From Moraxella caprae DSM 19149 (lineage in GTDB: Bacteria; Pseudomonadota; Gammaproteobacteria; Pseudomonadales; Moraxellaceae): DNA of 64,000 bases. The first letter of the stretch is position 1. Each line of letters opens with the position of its first letter. A program made the translations under genes and the position numbers. The notes under the pieces are model-generated. The model made no database searches and was not told the origin of the DNA. It saw only the letters and a list, made by a program, of their open reading frames with translations. The DNA is taken from positions 33,223-97,222 of the forward strand of contig NZ_AUGF01000009.1 in NCBI RefSeq assembly GCF_000426885.1, written 5' to 3'. This document shows, one piece after another, positions 18,823 through 27,402 of this stretch.

Positions 18823-20223
18823 TCAATGTATCATGCTCACCATGCGTTTGCTATACCGCTCCAAATACCAACCCAAAAACACCGCCGCCACTGCCAGTGA
18901 GATGACCAGTGCCGTCCAAAAACCATAAATGCCCATGCCCATATAAAACGCTAACACAATACCAGGCAGTAGCCCACAACCCCAAAATGCAATGATGTGG
19001 ATTATCATCGGCACGGTGGTTACTTTATAGCCACGCAAGGCATAGCTTGCCACGCATTGCACCGCATCGACCAGCTGAAAGGCGGCGGCATAGAAAATGA
19101 TGGCGGAGGCGATGGTAATGACTGCCGTGTCCTTGGTGTAGAGTGTTGCCAGCTGTTCTCGCCCGATGACCAAAAAGGCAGCGGTCAAAAATGAGATGGC
19201 GACCGCACCTGATAACGCCACGCCACTGCTATAACGGGCAGACTCAGGTTCACGCCGACCCATCGCCATGCCGACCCGTATGGTGCTGGCAACCCCTAGG
19301 CTTTGGGGTATCATAAAGATGAGTGAGGTGATGTTGATGGCGATTTGTTGGGCGGCAACGTAGTTTTCGGTGTTGCCGTCCAGCCTTGCGACCAAAAACA
19401 TGATACAGCTAAATAGGCTCACTTCAATAAAAAATGACAGTCCGATGGGTATGCCAAGTTTGGTGATGTCGCCAAAGAGCTTGATGTCAGGCAGGCTAAA
19501 TTTGTCCATTAAGCCAAATTCATGAAAATATCTGTCTTTGGCGATGTATATGCCAAGCACGATGGCGTTGAGCCAAAAGACGATGGCGGTTGCCAGTCCG
19601 CAACCTGCACCGCCTAGGGCAGGCATGCCAAATTTGCCATAGACAAAGACGTAGTTTAGGGGAATGTTGGCAAAAAAGCACAGCCAACTGACAATCATGA
19701 TAACTTTGGGTTTGTTAAGACTGGACGCATAAGCGTGCAAGGTGCGATGTATCATGGCGGCAGGCATGGCAAGCCCGATGAACCACAGATACTCTTTGGT
19801 AACGGCAAGAGTGTTGGTGCTTAGATGACCAAAATAATGTTCAAAGGGCAGTATCGCCGTCCAAATCAGCACCATGCCAATCACGCCCATGAGTAGTCCA
19901 TACCACAGCCCTTGCCGTCCCAGCTCGCCAATGTCGCCTGCCTTAGCATCGCCTTTATTGACCGCACCATACTGCTGGGCAATCAAGGGATTTAGGGCGG
20001 TCATCACCCCAAGTAAGGTGATGTAAATGGTAATAAACAAACTGTTTCCCAGTCCGACCGCAGACAAGTCTTCTTTGCTGACACTGCCTGCCATGACCGT
20101 ATCCACAAAACCCGTCCCAACTTGGGCGATTTGGGATAAGAACATGGGCAGGGCGAGTGTGGCGAGAGCGATGAACTCTTTTTTATAATCAGCAAAGCTG
20201 TGGCGGTTTAGGTTGAGGAGCAT
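18823..20223 (-). CDS. norM: MATE-family efflux transporter (NorM type)
   Basis: The 466-residue inner-membrane exporter has about 12 hydrophobic segments arranged in two halves. It uses Na+ or H+ gradients to expel cationic drugs and other compounds. Family features include LPMFLSQIAQVGTGFVDTVMAG near the start, and NPLIAQQYGA, VAAQQIAINITSLIFMIPQSLG and RVGMAMG in the second half. Length is normal. It is a single gene, with no local repressor seen. Confidence 0.93.
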   Translation of the reverse strand: MLLNLNRHSFADYKKEFIALATLALPMFLSQIAQVGTGFVDTVMAGSVSKEDLSAVGLGNSLFITIYITLLGVMTALNPLIAQQYGAVNKGDAKAGDIGELGRQGLWYGLLMGVIGMVLIWTAILPFEHYFGHLSTNTLAVTKEYLWFIGLAMPAAMIHRTLHAYASSLNKPKVIMIVSWLCFFANIPLNYVFVYGKFGMPALGGAGCGLATAIVFWLNAIVLGIYIAKDRYFHEFGLMDKFSLPDIKLFGDITKLGIPIGLSFFIEVSLFSCIMFLVARLDGNTENYVAAQQIAINITSLIFMIPQSLGVASTIRVGMAMGRREPESARYSSGVALSGAVAISFLTAAFLVIGREQLATLYTKDTAVITIASAIIFYAAAFQLVDAVQCVASYALRGYKVTTVPMIIHIIAFWGCGLLPGIVLAFYMGMGIYGFWTALVISLAVAAVFLGWYLERYSKRMVSMIH

Positions 20224-20430
20224 GGTAATTTTTCAAAAAGCGTATTTTACCATAAAACGTTGCGTTGTGGTTTTGCCTTTTAATGGTGATGTGTTGGCAT
20301 TAAATAGACGTACTGAGAAATAAAAAATGTATACTTACACGCCCTGATATTTTCCAAGATTTTAAAATTGAAAAATTCTGTAAAATCGTTATATGCAGTG
20401 ATTTTAATGTGTTTTAACCGCAATTATGAT

Positions 20431-20572
20431 TAGGGCGTGCCTGCCTTTTATAATACAACTTAAAATTTAGAGTGTTTATGGGGAATATAATGTTTTCCTT
20501 GAAAAACGTGCGACTTCCTACTTTTTTAAACAGGTATTTTTTATTGCAAATACAAAAGGCAGGCACGCCCTA
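20431..20572. mobile_element. TAGGGCGTGC-ended MITE, reverse orientation
   Basis: TAGGGCGTGCCTGCCTTTT and AAAAGGCAGGCACGCCCTA are perfect 19 bp inverted ends. Read on the minus strand the interior has TTTGCAATAAAAAA and TCGCACGTTTTTCAAGGA, the same order as the 206 bp copies. The rest is diverged. It is 142 bp long. Confidence 0.85.
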
Positions 20573-20584
20573 CATAATGGCAAT

Positions 20585-20614
20585 AAAAAAGGGCATTATC
20601 TCGCCCCTTTTTTT
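20585..20614. terminator. Terminator after the Na+/alanine symporter gene
   Basis: A GGGC/GCCC stem flanked by A-run and T-run works in both orientations. It lies 15 bp after the symporter stop. Confidence 0.8.
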
Positions 20615-20628
20615 GTGTTGTTGTGTGA

Positions 20629-22155
20629 TTATTGACCGTTTTGCTTGTCATTTTGACGCAGACGCTCTTCCCAAAATGTGGCGTTTTTGATGCCAAATTT
20701 GGTAGGGTCAAAGACAATCTTGCTACCCGCCTTACGCTGTGCTTCATAGTCGGCAAGCATTCGCATGGTAACCCGAGATCCCATAAAGAACATAATCAAG
20801 ATACCGATGATGTTGAGCCATGCGGTCATACCCACGCCCACATCGCCCCACGCCCAGATAGCCCCAGCACTGTTCAACGCCCCATAACCTACCATGATAA
20901 GAATGATGATTTTGGCAATCATTAGCCCTGTTTTTTGGGCTTGTTTGCCCAAAAATCTTGACAGATACACCACGTTAATCTCAGCAATGTGATAGTACGC
21001 CAAAATCGTGGTAAAGGCAAAGAAAAAGATGGCAACAGCAATAAAGTAATTACCAAACGCCCCAAAAGTCGTCTCGAGTGCCATTTGAGTAAAGGCAGGC
21101 GTGCCGATTTCTACCGATTTGTCCACATTTAGCAAGATAAATTCTTTGGTTTTTTCATTTTGAACGTTGTAGGTGCCCATTGTCAAAATCATAAAGGCAG
21201 TTGCCGTACATACCACAAGTGTGTCCACATAAACAGAAAACGCCTGCACAAGACCTTGCTGAGATGGGTGGTCAACTTCGGCAGCCCCCGAGTGGTGTGG
21301 ACCTGTACCTTGACCTGCTTCGTTTGAGTACACGCCACGCTTAACACCCCAGCCAATCGCCGCTCCAAAGCCTGCCATTGGGTTGAAGATGTCGCCCATG
21401 ATAAGCCCAAAGATCGCAGGGATTTTGTCAAGATTCATGACCATGATAAGTAGAGCAAGCACGATGTAGCTGACCGCCATAAATGGCACAACAATCTCAG
21501 CAAAGCTTGCAATACGCTTGATACCGCCTAGGATAATCACGCCCACCGCAACCACAACAACCGCCATGACAGCGATGCGTAGCGTGCCGACTTCTAGCCC
21601 CAAGAAATTGACCAAGTTGCCTTCGCCTGTGATGCGAGTTACCGCACTGGCAACGCCGTTAGCCTGCACCCCTGGTAGGAATACGCCACACGAGATAATC
21701 ATCGCCACCGCAAAGAGAATAGCGTACCATTTTTGTCCCAAGCCTTTTTCAAAATAATAGGCAGGGCCACCACGGTATTGACCTGTGATAGGGTCTCGCT
21801 CCTTGTAGATTTGCGATAATGTACTCTCAGCGTAAGCGGTGGACGCTCCCAAAAATGCCACCACCCACATCCAAAACACCGCCGAAGGGCCGCCAAAGCC
21901 GATGGCAGCCGCCACCCCTGCAATGTTACCCACGCCCACACGGTTGGCAAGTGCCACCACAAATGCCTGAAAGGACGAAATCCCGTCATCGCTTTTGGTT
22001 TTACTAAATACAAGGCGTACCATCTCACCAAACAGACGTAACTGCACAAAACGGGTCATGATGGAATAAAATAGCCCTGCCCCAAGACACATATAAATCA
22101 AGGCAGGACTCCAAATAATCCCGTTTAGCCAATTAACAATCTCATTCATAGTCAT
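20629..22155 (-). CDS. Sodium:alanine symporter (AGCS family)
   Basis: The 508-residue inner-membrane Na+-coupled amino acid carrier has about 11 hydrophobic segments. Family signatures are SSFQAFVVALANRVGVGNIAG near residues 60-80, GGPSAVFWMWVVAFLGAS, and GVKRGVYSNEAGQGTGPHHSG. The last is the conserved EAGxG signature. Alanine or glycine is the usual substrate. It is a single gene with its own terminator. Confidence 0.95.
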   Translation of the reverse strand: MTMNEIVNWLNGIIWSPALIYMCLGAGLFYSIMTRFVQLRLFGEMVRLVFSKTKSDDGISSFQAFVVALANRVGVGNIAGVAAAIGFGGPSAVFWMWVVAFLGASTAYAESTLSQIYKERDPITGQYRGGPAYYFEKGLGQKWYAILFAVAMIISCGVFLPGVQANGVASAVTRITGEGNLVNFLGLEVGTLRIAVMAVVVVAVGVIILGGIKRIASFAEIVVPFMAVSYIVLALLIMVMNLDKIPAIFGLIMGDIFNPMAGFGAAIGWGVKRGVYSNEAGQGTGPHHSGAAEVDHPSQQGLVQAFSVYVDTLVVCTATAFMILTMGTYNVQNEKTKEFILLNVDKSVEIGTPAFTQMALETTFGAFGNYFIAVAIFFFAFTTILAYYHIAEINVVYLSRFLGKQAQKTGLMIAKIIILIMVGYGALNSAGAIWAWGDVGVGMTAWLNIIGILIMFFMGSRVTMRMLADYEAQRKAGSKIVFDPTKFGIKNATFWEERLRQNDKQNGQ

Positions 22156-22720
22156 CGCTCCCTATGCGTTTGCAATCATGACAAATAAAAAGTAAAATTA
22201 ACGCTCAGCTTAGCCGATTGATTTGGCAAAACAAACCGCAAGCAATTTGTCCATATCTAAAAATCTAAAGCCATCAATCAATGAGTATTTTAAGCTAAGA
22301 TACGTTAAATAAAAGGCAGTAGTCCAAAAAGTATGCCAAACTAGGTTTTCCGTTCGCCCTAAGCCTGCCTGCGGGTCGGAAAACCGTTAGGCTTCCCAAG
22401 CTCGCCACGAACGGTTTTCTTTGTAGCATACTTTTTGAACCAGAGCCAAATAAAAATTTAAGTTTTCACAATTTGCCATACTTTTTTAAAAAAATCTACA
22501 ATTTTTTAATGTTTTTTACAATTTTTTGGTTTTATTAAGTTTTTTTATTTATATTTTTAAGATAAATTTAATATAAGACAATGGCAAAAACCTTGTCAAT
22601 TCCAATTATTTATCTTGTAAATGCCAATTATTCAAAGACAAGCTACATTTTTTTACTTGCATTTGACGGACAAATCTTTATTATAAGCATGACTTTTATT
22701 TTATATTCAAAAGGCAATTT
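22156..22720. other. Intergenic stretch between divergent symporter and lemA genes
   Basis: It holds an inverted-repeat element at 22322-22440 and about 270 bp of very AT-rich sequence with T-runs before lemA. No ORF, riboswitch or RNA gene is recognised. Promoters for both genes must lie here. Confidence 0.6.
22322..22440. mobile_element. 119 bp inverted-repeat element
   Basis: The ends GTCCAAAAAGTATGCC and GTTCAAAAAGTATGCT (opposite strands) are near-perfect inverted repeats. The interior has facing GGTTTTCCGTTCGCC and CACGAACGGTTTTC arms, similar to the interior of the element at 2681-2803 although the outer ends differ. No coding capacity. Confidence 0.7.
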
Positions 22721-23371
22721 ATGAAAAGACTCATCACATCAGCCTTGCTTGCCAGCATTTTGACCTTATCAGGTTGTGGCTATAACAACTTACAAGCCCT
22801 AGACGAAGACACCAACGCCAAATGGTCGGAAGTGGTGAACCAATACCAACGCCGTGCCGACCTTGTACCAAACCTTGTGGCGGTGGTGGAGCGTTATGCC
22901 GAACACGAAAAAGAAGTCTTGACCGAAGTCGCCCAAGCCCGCTCTCGTGTTGGTAGCATTCAGCTGACCCCTGAGACCCTAAACGACCCTAACGCCATGA
23001 AAGCCTATACGGACGCTCAGGCAGGCATGACGTCCGCCCTATCTAGGCTTATGATGGTAACCGAAAACTACCCACAGCTTAAAGCAGACGGTATGTTCCA
23101 AGACTTGCAAGCCCAGCTAGAAGGCACCGAAAACCGCATTACGGTCGCTCGTAATAACTATATCCAAAGCGTGCAAGGCTATAACACAACGGTTCGCCAG
23201 TTCCCAACCAACCTAACCGCTAAAGTGTTTGGTATGCAGACCAAAGCCAATTTTAGCGTAGAAAATGAGCAAGCCATTAGCACCGCACCGACCGTGAATT
23301 TTGGTAATAATAGCAATAATGCCAATACAGGCAACGCCAGTTCGGGCTCGGCAACCGCCACGGCTCAATAA
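22721..23371 (+). CDS. LemA-family lipoprotein
   Basis: The 216-residue protein has a lipoprotein signal with lipobox LSGCGY (Cys about residue 19). LemA features follow: NAKWSEVVNQYQRRADLVPNLVAVVERYA, VLTEVAQARS, and NYPQLKADGMFQDLQAQLEGTENRI. These are helical-bundle segments. The C-terminus is Asn/Ser/Ala-rich and probably disordered. LemA genes are often next to TPM-domain genes, as here. The function is unknown. Confidence 0.92.
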   Translation: MKRLITSALLASILTLSGCGYNNLQALDEDTNAKWSEVVNQYQRRADLVPNLVAVVERYAEHEKEVLTEVAQARSRVGSIQLTPETLNDPNAMKAYTDAQAGMTSALSRLMMVTENYPQLKADGMFQDLQAQLEGTENRITVARNNYIQSVQGYNTTVRQFPTNLTAKVFGMQTKANFSVENEQAISTAPTVNFGNNSNNANTGNASSGSATATAQ

Positions 23372-23457
23372 CCTTGCGTGTTTTGCAGGGGCAAGTGATA
23401 TTCGCCCTTATTCCCTATTGTTAAAAATTCATTAAAATTATCATAAAAAGGCAACCC

Positions 23458-24540
23458 ATGACCCCAATCATAACCCGTTATCGTTCATTATTTGCCACGC
23501 TTGGCATGAGTGTGGTGCTCGGGGTCGGCGTACCTGCTTTTGCCAACAACACGGCAACCGCTCCCAATTCTGAAAATACCGCCATAGCAACCGCTACCGC
23601 CCAAAGCGAAGGGCAAGCGGTGGAAAATTTGATTGTTTTAAATGAATTAAATAAGGCCAAAAATCAAGCCCAAAATCAACAGAACCAGACCCAATCCGAA
23701 CCACGCCAATCCACCGCCCCTGCCGCCTCTCATGATAAGCTGATTTTAAATAACCCCGTTGTTGATGAAGCCCACATCTTGACTGCCAGCGAAAAGGCTC
23801 ATTTGGAGACTCAGCTAAGACGGATTTATGATGACGGTCTGGCTCAAATGGCGGTGGTGATTGTGCCAACCACGGACGGCATGGATATTTTTGATTATGC
23901 CATTAATGTGGCGAACCGTTGGCAACTTGGGCAAAAAGACACCGATGAAGGCATTTTAATGGCGGTGGCGATTAACGACCGCAAGTTGCACATCGTTACA
24001 GGCTATGGCGTGGAAGGGGTGTTGCCCGATGCCAGTTTGAACCGCATTATCCGTGAAGACATCACGCCCAGTTTTAAAACAGGGGCATACGCCCAAGGTA
24101 TATCAGCAGGGATTGCACGCATTGACGAGCGGCTACGAGCCGACCCCGAGACCCTTGCCCGAGCGGACGCACGGCAGGTAAGTGCCGATGAAGAGATTAG
24201 CGTGGTGCCGTTTTTTATTTTTGCCATGTTTTTTGGTACGGTGTTAAGCGGTGCTTTGGGGCGGTTTTTGGGAGCGAGCGTGTCCACAGGCGGTTTTGTG
24301 CTACTGGCGACTTTGTTTGGCGTGGGGCTACTGACCGCCATTGGAGCAGGCATTTTGCTTTGGATATTGCTTATTCTTGGCGTGTTTTCAAATGGCGGAC
24401 GGCGTGGCGGTGGTACTTATGTTGGCGGTGGCGGATTTGGTGGCTCTGGCGGGGGCTTTGGGGGCGGTGGGTTTGGCTCTGGCGGATTTGGCGGTGGCGG
24501 TGGCGGATTTGGCGGTGGCGGAGCAGGTGGCTCTTGGTAA
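23458..24540 (+). CDS. TPM-domain membrane protein with glycine-rich tail
   Basis: The 360-residue protein has an N-terminal signal (about residues 1-29, AFANN), then a low-complexity Gln/Asn/Ala linker. A TPM domain (about residues 95-245) follows: VVDEAHILTASEKAHLETQLRRI, MAVVIVPT, VANRWQLGQKDTDEGILMAVAINDRKLHIVTGYGVEG. Two hydrophobic segments lie at about 255-320. The last 50 residues are almost only Gly with Phe and Ser. This is the YgcG/TPM architecture found next to lemA. The gene starts 86 bp after lemA. Its biochemical role is unknown. Confidence 0.9.
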   Translation: MTPIITRYRSLFATLGMSVVLGVGVPAFANNTATAPNSENTAIATATAQSEGQAVENLIVLNELNKAKNQAQNQQNQTQSEPRQSTAPAASHDKLILNNPVVDEAHILTASEKAHLETQLRRIYDDGLAQMAVVIVPTTDGMDIFDYAINVANRWQLGQKDTDEGILMAVAINDRKLHIVTGYGVEGVLPDASLNRIIREDITPSFKTGAYAQGISAGIARIDERLRADPETLARADARQVSADEEISVVPFFIFAMFFGTVLSGALGRFLGASVSTGGFVLLATLFGVGLLTAIGAGILLWILLILGVFSNGGRRGGGTYVGGGGFGGSGGGFGGGGFGSGGFGGGGGGFGGGGAGGSW

Positions 24541-24545
24541 ATGAT

Positions 24546-24751
24546 GAGGGCGTGTTGAATGTTGGTATTTGCAATGAAAAATGAGAAAAATCGCACGTTT
24601 TTCAAGGAAAAAGTGAAGTTTGATAGTCATTCTATCAAACGAGCTTTTATTATGAAAAACAAGATTTAGCCATTTTTCATGCAAAAATGATTTAAAATCA
24701 TAAAATTTTCATCAAATGTTGATAAATGTTATCAATGTTCAGCACACCCTA
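24546..24751. mobile_element. TAGGGCGTGC-ended MITE, 206 bp
   Basis: The left end is GAGGGCGTGTTGAATG (the first T is mutated) and the right end is GTTCAGCACACCCTA. The interior contains GCAATGAAAAATGAG, TCGCACGTTTTTCAAGGA, a TTTGATAG/CTATCAAA hairpin, and ATGAAAAACAAGATTTAGCC with TTTTTCAT. It sits six bases after the TPM gene stop and separates the two TPM genes. Same length as the copy at 35474. Confidence 0.85.
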
Positions 24752-24765
24752 AACAAGGATAAAAT

Positions 24766-25278
24766 ATGAGACACATTCCCCAAAAAAGCCTAGCACGCCT
24801 GTTTCGCCAGATTGTTTTTGTGCCATTTTTGCACAATCGCTGGCTAACTGCCGAATTCAAAATCGCCCTTGCCGAGCGTATCGCCCAAGCCGAAAAAGGT
24901 CATCGGGGCGAGATACGCCTTATCATTGAAAATCATCTGTCAGTCGGTATTGCCTATGACAACGACTGCCGTGGGCGTGCCTTACAGCTTTTTGGCGAAT
25001 ATGGCGTGTGGGACACCGCTCACAATACAGGCGTGCTGATTTATGTCAATCTGTGTGAGCATGACCTTGAAATCATTGCCGACCGTGGCATTGATACGTA
25101 TGCCTGCGATGACTGGCAAAATCTTTGCCAAAATACGCTAGATTATTTTAAAAAAGGCGACATGGCGGACGGCTTGGGGTGGCTTATTGATGAGATTGGG
25201 CGACTTTTGAATCAATATTTCCCTTGCGATGACACAAGTGGTAATGAATTGCCTGATAATGTGGTGTATCTAAGGTAG
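24766..25278 (+). CDS. Second TPM-domain protein, cytoplasmic
   Basis: The 170-residue protein has no signal peptide. It shows a TPM fold in compact form: LAERIAQAEKGHRGEIRLIIEN, RALQLFGEYGVWDT, NTGVLIYVNLCEHDLEIIADRGI, and YFKKGDMADGLGWLIDEIGRLLNQYFP. It follows the lemA-TPM pair on the same strand with only a MITE between, and it overlaps functionally with that cluster. The role is unknown. Confidence 0.85.
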   Translation: MRHIPQKSLARLFRQIVFVPFLHNRWLTAEFKIALAERIAQAEKGHRGEIRLIIENHLSVGIAYDNDCRGRALQLFGEYGVWDTAHNTGVLIYVNLCEHDLEIIADRGIDTYACDDWQNLCQNTLDYFKKGDMADGLGWLIDEIGRLLNQYFPCDDTSGNELPDNVVYLR

Positions 25279-25284
25279 GTAAAA

Positions 25285-25620
25285 ATGAACGCAACACAGC
25301 TTTTTATTGGACTTATCACGCTCTTTATCGGACTGTTTGTCATTGCCCTAATCAAACCCTATTTTGCCAAAAAGCCTGCCAGTATTGATGATTTTAAAAA
25401 AGAACTTAGTCGGCTACTACCTAACCATGACCTAATGATAAAACACGGTTCGCAGTCTCGTATCATCGTAAGCCTTGACGGTATTCAAAAGGCGATTGTG
25501 ATTATGGATAAGCCAAAGGCGGATTATGTCATGGGTGGTTTGCCGATTTTTACCACGGATAACGTGGGTAAATTAAAAACCATTGCCGATAAAATCGGGG
25601 CGAGTGTGGTGGTGAATTAA
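25285..25620 (+). CDS. Small membrane-anchored protein after the TPM genes
   Basis: The 111-residue protein has one N-terminal hydrophobic helix (about residues 4-26, IGLITLFIGLFVIALIK) and a soluble C-terminal part of about 80 residues with HGSQSRIIVSLDGIQKAIVIMDK. It lies 6 bp after the second TPM gene and is probably translated from the same message. No family is recognised. Confidence 0.7.
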   Translation: MNATQLFIGLITLFIGLFVIALIKPYFAKKPASIDDFKKELSRLLPNHDLMIKHGSQSRIIVSLDGIQKAIVIMDKPKADYVMGGLPIFTTDNVGKLKTIADKIGASVVVN

Positions 25621-25642
25621 CTTAATTTGCTCTAGAAATTTT

Positions 25643-25797
25643 TAGGGCGTGCCCACCTTTGATGTTTGTAATAAAAATGAGAAAAATCGCATATCTTTCA
25701 AGGAAAAGTCCGCCATTGATATTGAAGTACACGCCACAAAATGAAAGAATGCTACGGTTTTCGTAGTAAAATTCAATTTTGTTGGCTGTATACCCTA
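25643..25797. mobile_element. TAGGGCGTGC-ended MITE, diverged copy
   Basis: The left end is TAGGGCGTGCCCACC and the right end, on the opposite strand, is TAGGGTATACAGCC. The left half keeps GAGAAAAATCGCAT and TTTCAAGGAAAAGTCCGCC. The right half is unlike other copies. The terminal TAG on the minus strand is the stop codon of the adjacent HAD phosphatase gene. Confidence 0.7.
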
Positions 25798-26607
25798 AAT
25801 CAATCCCAAAGCCACAAGTCCTTTAAATATCCCATCGTCATCATGGCGTGGGCAGACATAGTCCGCCACGGCTTTTAGGTCATCGTGAGCATTGCCCATC
25901 GCCACGCCAAAGCCGACCGATGAGAGCATTTCGATGTCATTTAGCCCATCACCAAAGGCGACAGCGTCCGCCATGGACAGACCCAGTGCGTCCAACACCG
26001 AACGAATGCCCCGAGCCTTTGAGCCGTGGACGTCTAGGATGTCCACGCCAAAGATGTGCCAGCGTACGGTTTTTAGATCGTCTCTTAGGGCAGATGAGAG
26101 CTGGGCGGTGTGGTTATTTTCATAAAATGCCAGCATTTGATAGACGGGTGTACTCATGTCAAACGACTCTGCCACACGATAGGGGGTGTGTAGTGATGTT
26201 AAGGCTTGTACCATGTATTCGTCGGAGCTGACCGTGACAATCTCATCACGGGTCATGTAGCCATGGGTGATACGCTCGCTTTGTAGGTAGGCGGTGGTGT
26301 GGGTCAGCTGAGCGTGTGTCAAGGGAAAATGGGTCAGGCATTTACCCTGATACTCGTTGTACTGTCCGTTAATCGTCACAAAACTGTCAATGCCAATCTC
26401 GTCGATAAGCTCATTAATACAAGGTGGAAACACACACAGACCACGCCCTGTGGCGATGGCGACCATGATGCCACGCTCTTTTAGGGCGTGCAGGGCGGTT
26501 TTGGTGCTGTCTAGAATGTGATTTTCGTATTTGATGTAGAGCGTGTCATCGATGTCAAAAAAGACGATTTTAGGGGCGATGGGGGTGGTGGTAGGCGTGG
26601 TATTCAT
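25795..26607 (-). CDS. Cof-type HAD phosphatase
   Basis: The 270-residue haloacid dehalogenase superfamily hydrolase has motif I FFDIDDTLY, motif II region VAIATGRG, the C2 cap (about residues 85-190), lysine in GSKARGI, and motif IV AFGDGLNDIEML. Members act on sugar phosphates or nucleotides, and substrate cannot be predicted. The stop codon is provided by the end of the MITE at 25643-25797. Confidence 0.9.
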   Translation of the reverse strand: MNTTPTTTPIAPKIVFFDIDDTLYIKYENHILDSTKTALHALKERGIMVAIATGRGLCVFPPCINELIDEIGIDSFVTINGQYNEYQGKCLTHFPLTHAQLTHTTAYLQSERITHGYMTRDEIVTVSSDEYMVQALTSLHTPYRVAESFDMSTPVYQMLAFYENNHTAQLSSALRDDLKTVRWHIFGVDILDVHGSKARGIRSVLDALGLSMADAVAFGDGLNDIEMLSSVGFGVAMGNAHDDLKAVADYVCPRHDDDGIFKGLVALGLI

Positions 26608-26713
26608 GTGTGTTTTTCATTGAAAATTTACCTATTTTATGCAAAAATAACTACATTTGCAAATCTTACTGATTTGTGATGATTTCAACCTAAAAAACAC
26701 CAAAAGGCAACTC

Positions 26714-26989
26714 ATGACCACATCAGATTTAGAACCAACCCTGCACCAACGCCGTATCATCTATCAAGCTCGCCGTGGCTTAAAGGAGCTTGATTTTTAT
26801 ATTGACCCCTATGTCAAAAATCATTATCTGACCGCCAGTGAACAAGAACAGCTTGCCTTTGAGCGACTACTAGAACACGAAGACCCTGATTTATTGCTGT
26901 TTTTTTTGGGGCAGGCAAGTCCTGATGATGCCGAGATAGGCTCACTCATTGATAAGATAAAAGCACTTAGACACACCCAGTCACTCTGA
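26714..26989 (+). CDS. sdhE: FAD assembly factor SdhE
   Basis: The 91-residue protein promotes covalent attachment of FAD to SdhA and FrdA. It has the conserved RRGLKELD motif near residue 20, and YLTASEQEQLAFERLLEHEDPDLLLFFLG, matching SdhE/YgfY. ATG 26714 follows AAAGGCAACTC; longer frames upstream are rejected. Its stop overlaps the start of the next gene (TGATG), which suggests coupled translation. Confidence 0.92.
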   Translation: MTTSDLEPTLHQRRIIYQARRGLKELDFYIDPYVKNHYLTASEQEQLAFERLLEHEDPDLLLFFLGQASPDDAEIGSLIDKIKALRHTQSL

Positions 26990-27393
26990 TGTTTATTGAT
27001 ACTGCTGTCGCTCAAGTCGCTCATGACCTACCCATCAAGGCTGGTGTGCTTATCATCACGCTGTTACTGATGACGGTGACGGGTATGCCGTGGTGGCAGT
27101 CTGCCATGGTGGGCGTGGTATGGGCAGTGTGCCTGTGGATGGATAAAATGCGTGCCATCCCGATACATGAGCTGTCCGCCCATGCCCCTGATGATGTGTG
27201 GTATCTGGGCATGTATGATGGGGTGGATAGGCAGGTATGGCAGGCGTATCTGTCGGATGTGGTGGTGATGGGGCGAAGGGTGACGATGACGTTTCGTGTT
27301 GTTGTGCCGTTTGAGATAACGCACCGAGTAACCATTCATCATCGCATGGTGTCAGAGCAGGATTTTCGCCGATTGGCATCACTAAAAATATAG
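26989..27393 (+). CDS. YgfX/CptA-like membrane protein
   Basis: The 134-residue protein has two hydrophobic helices near the N-terminus (residues about 15-33 and 36-52) and a soluble C-terminal half of about 75 residues. Its start overlaps the sdhE stop, and its layout (two helices then a cytoplasmic domain, after sdhE) matches the YgfX/CptA proteins that follow sdhE in enterobacteria. Sequence similarity is not strong by eye, so the family label is inferred from position and shape. Confidence 0.65.
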   Translation: MFIDTAVAQVAHDLPIKAGVLIITLLLMTVTGMPWWQSAMVGVVWAVCLWMDKMRAIPIHELSAHAPDDVWYLGMYDGVDRQVWQAYLSDVVVMGRRVTMTFRVVVPFEITHRVTIHHRMVSEQDFRRLASLKI

Positions 27394-27402
27394 GAAGAGC
27401 CG

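Larger units (their letters stand above)
20224..20628. other. Intergenic stretch between the symporter and norM
   Basis: It carries the upstream region of norM, a reverse-oriented MITE (20431-20572) and a terminator (20585-20614). A short open frame crossing the MITE is not considered a gene. Confidence 0.6.

Noticed and set aside
20472..20690. A 72-codon frame starting in the MITE at 20431
   Set aside because: It crosses an inverted-repeat end and a terminator and reads into the symporter gene in antisense.
24003..24605. Several overlapping frames rich in Gly, Pro or Arg at the end of the first TPM gene
   Set aside because: They result from the glycine-codon-rich tail being open in other frames and run into the MITE.
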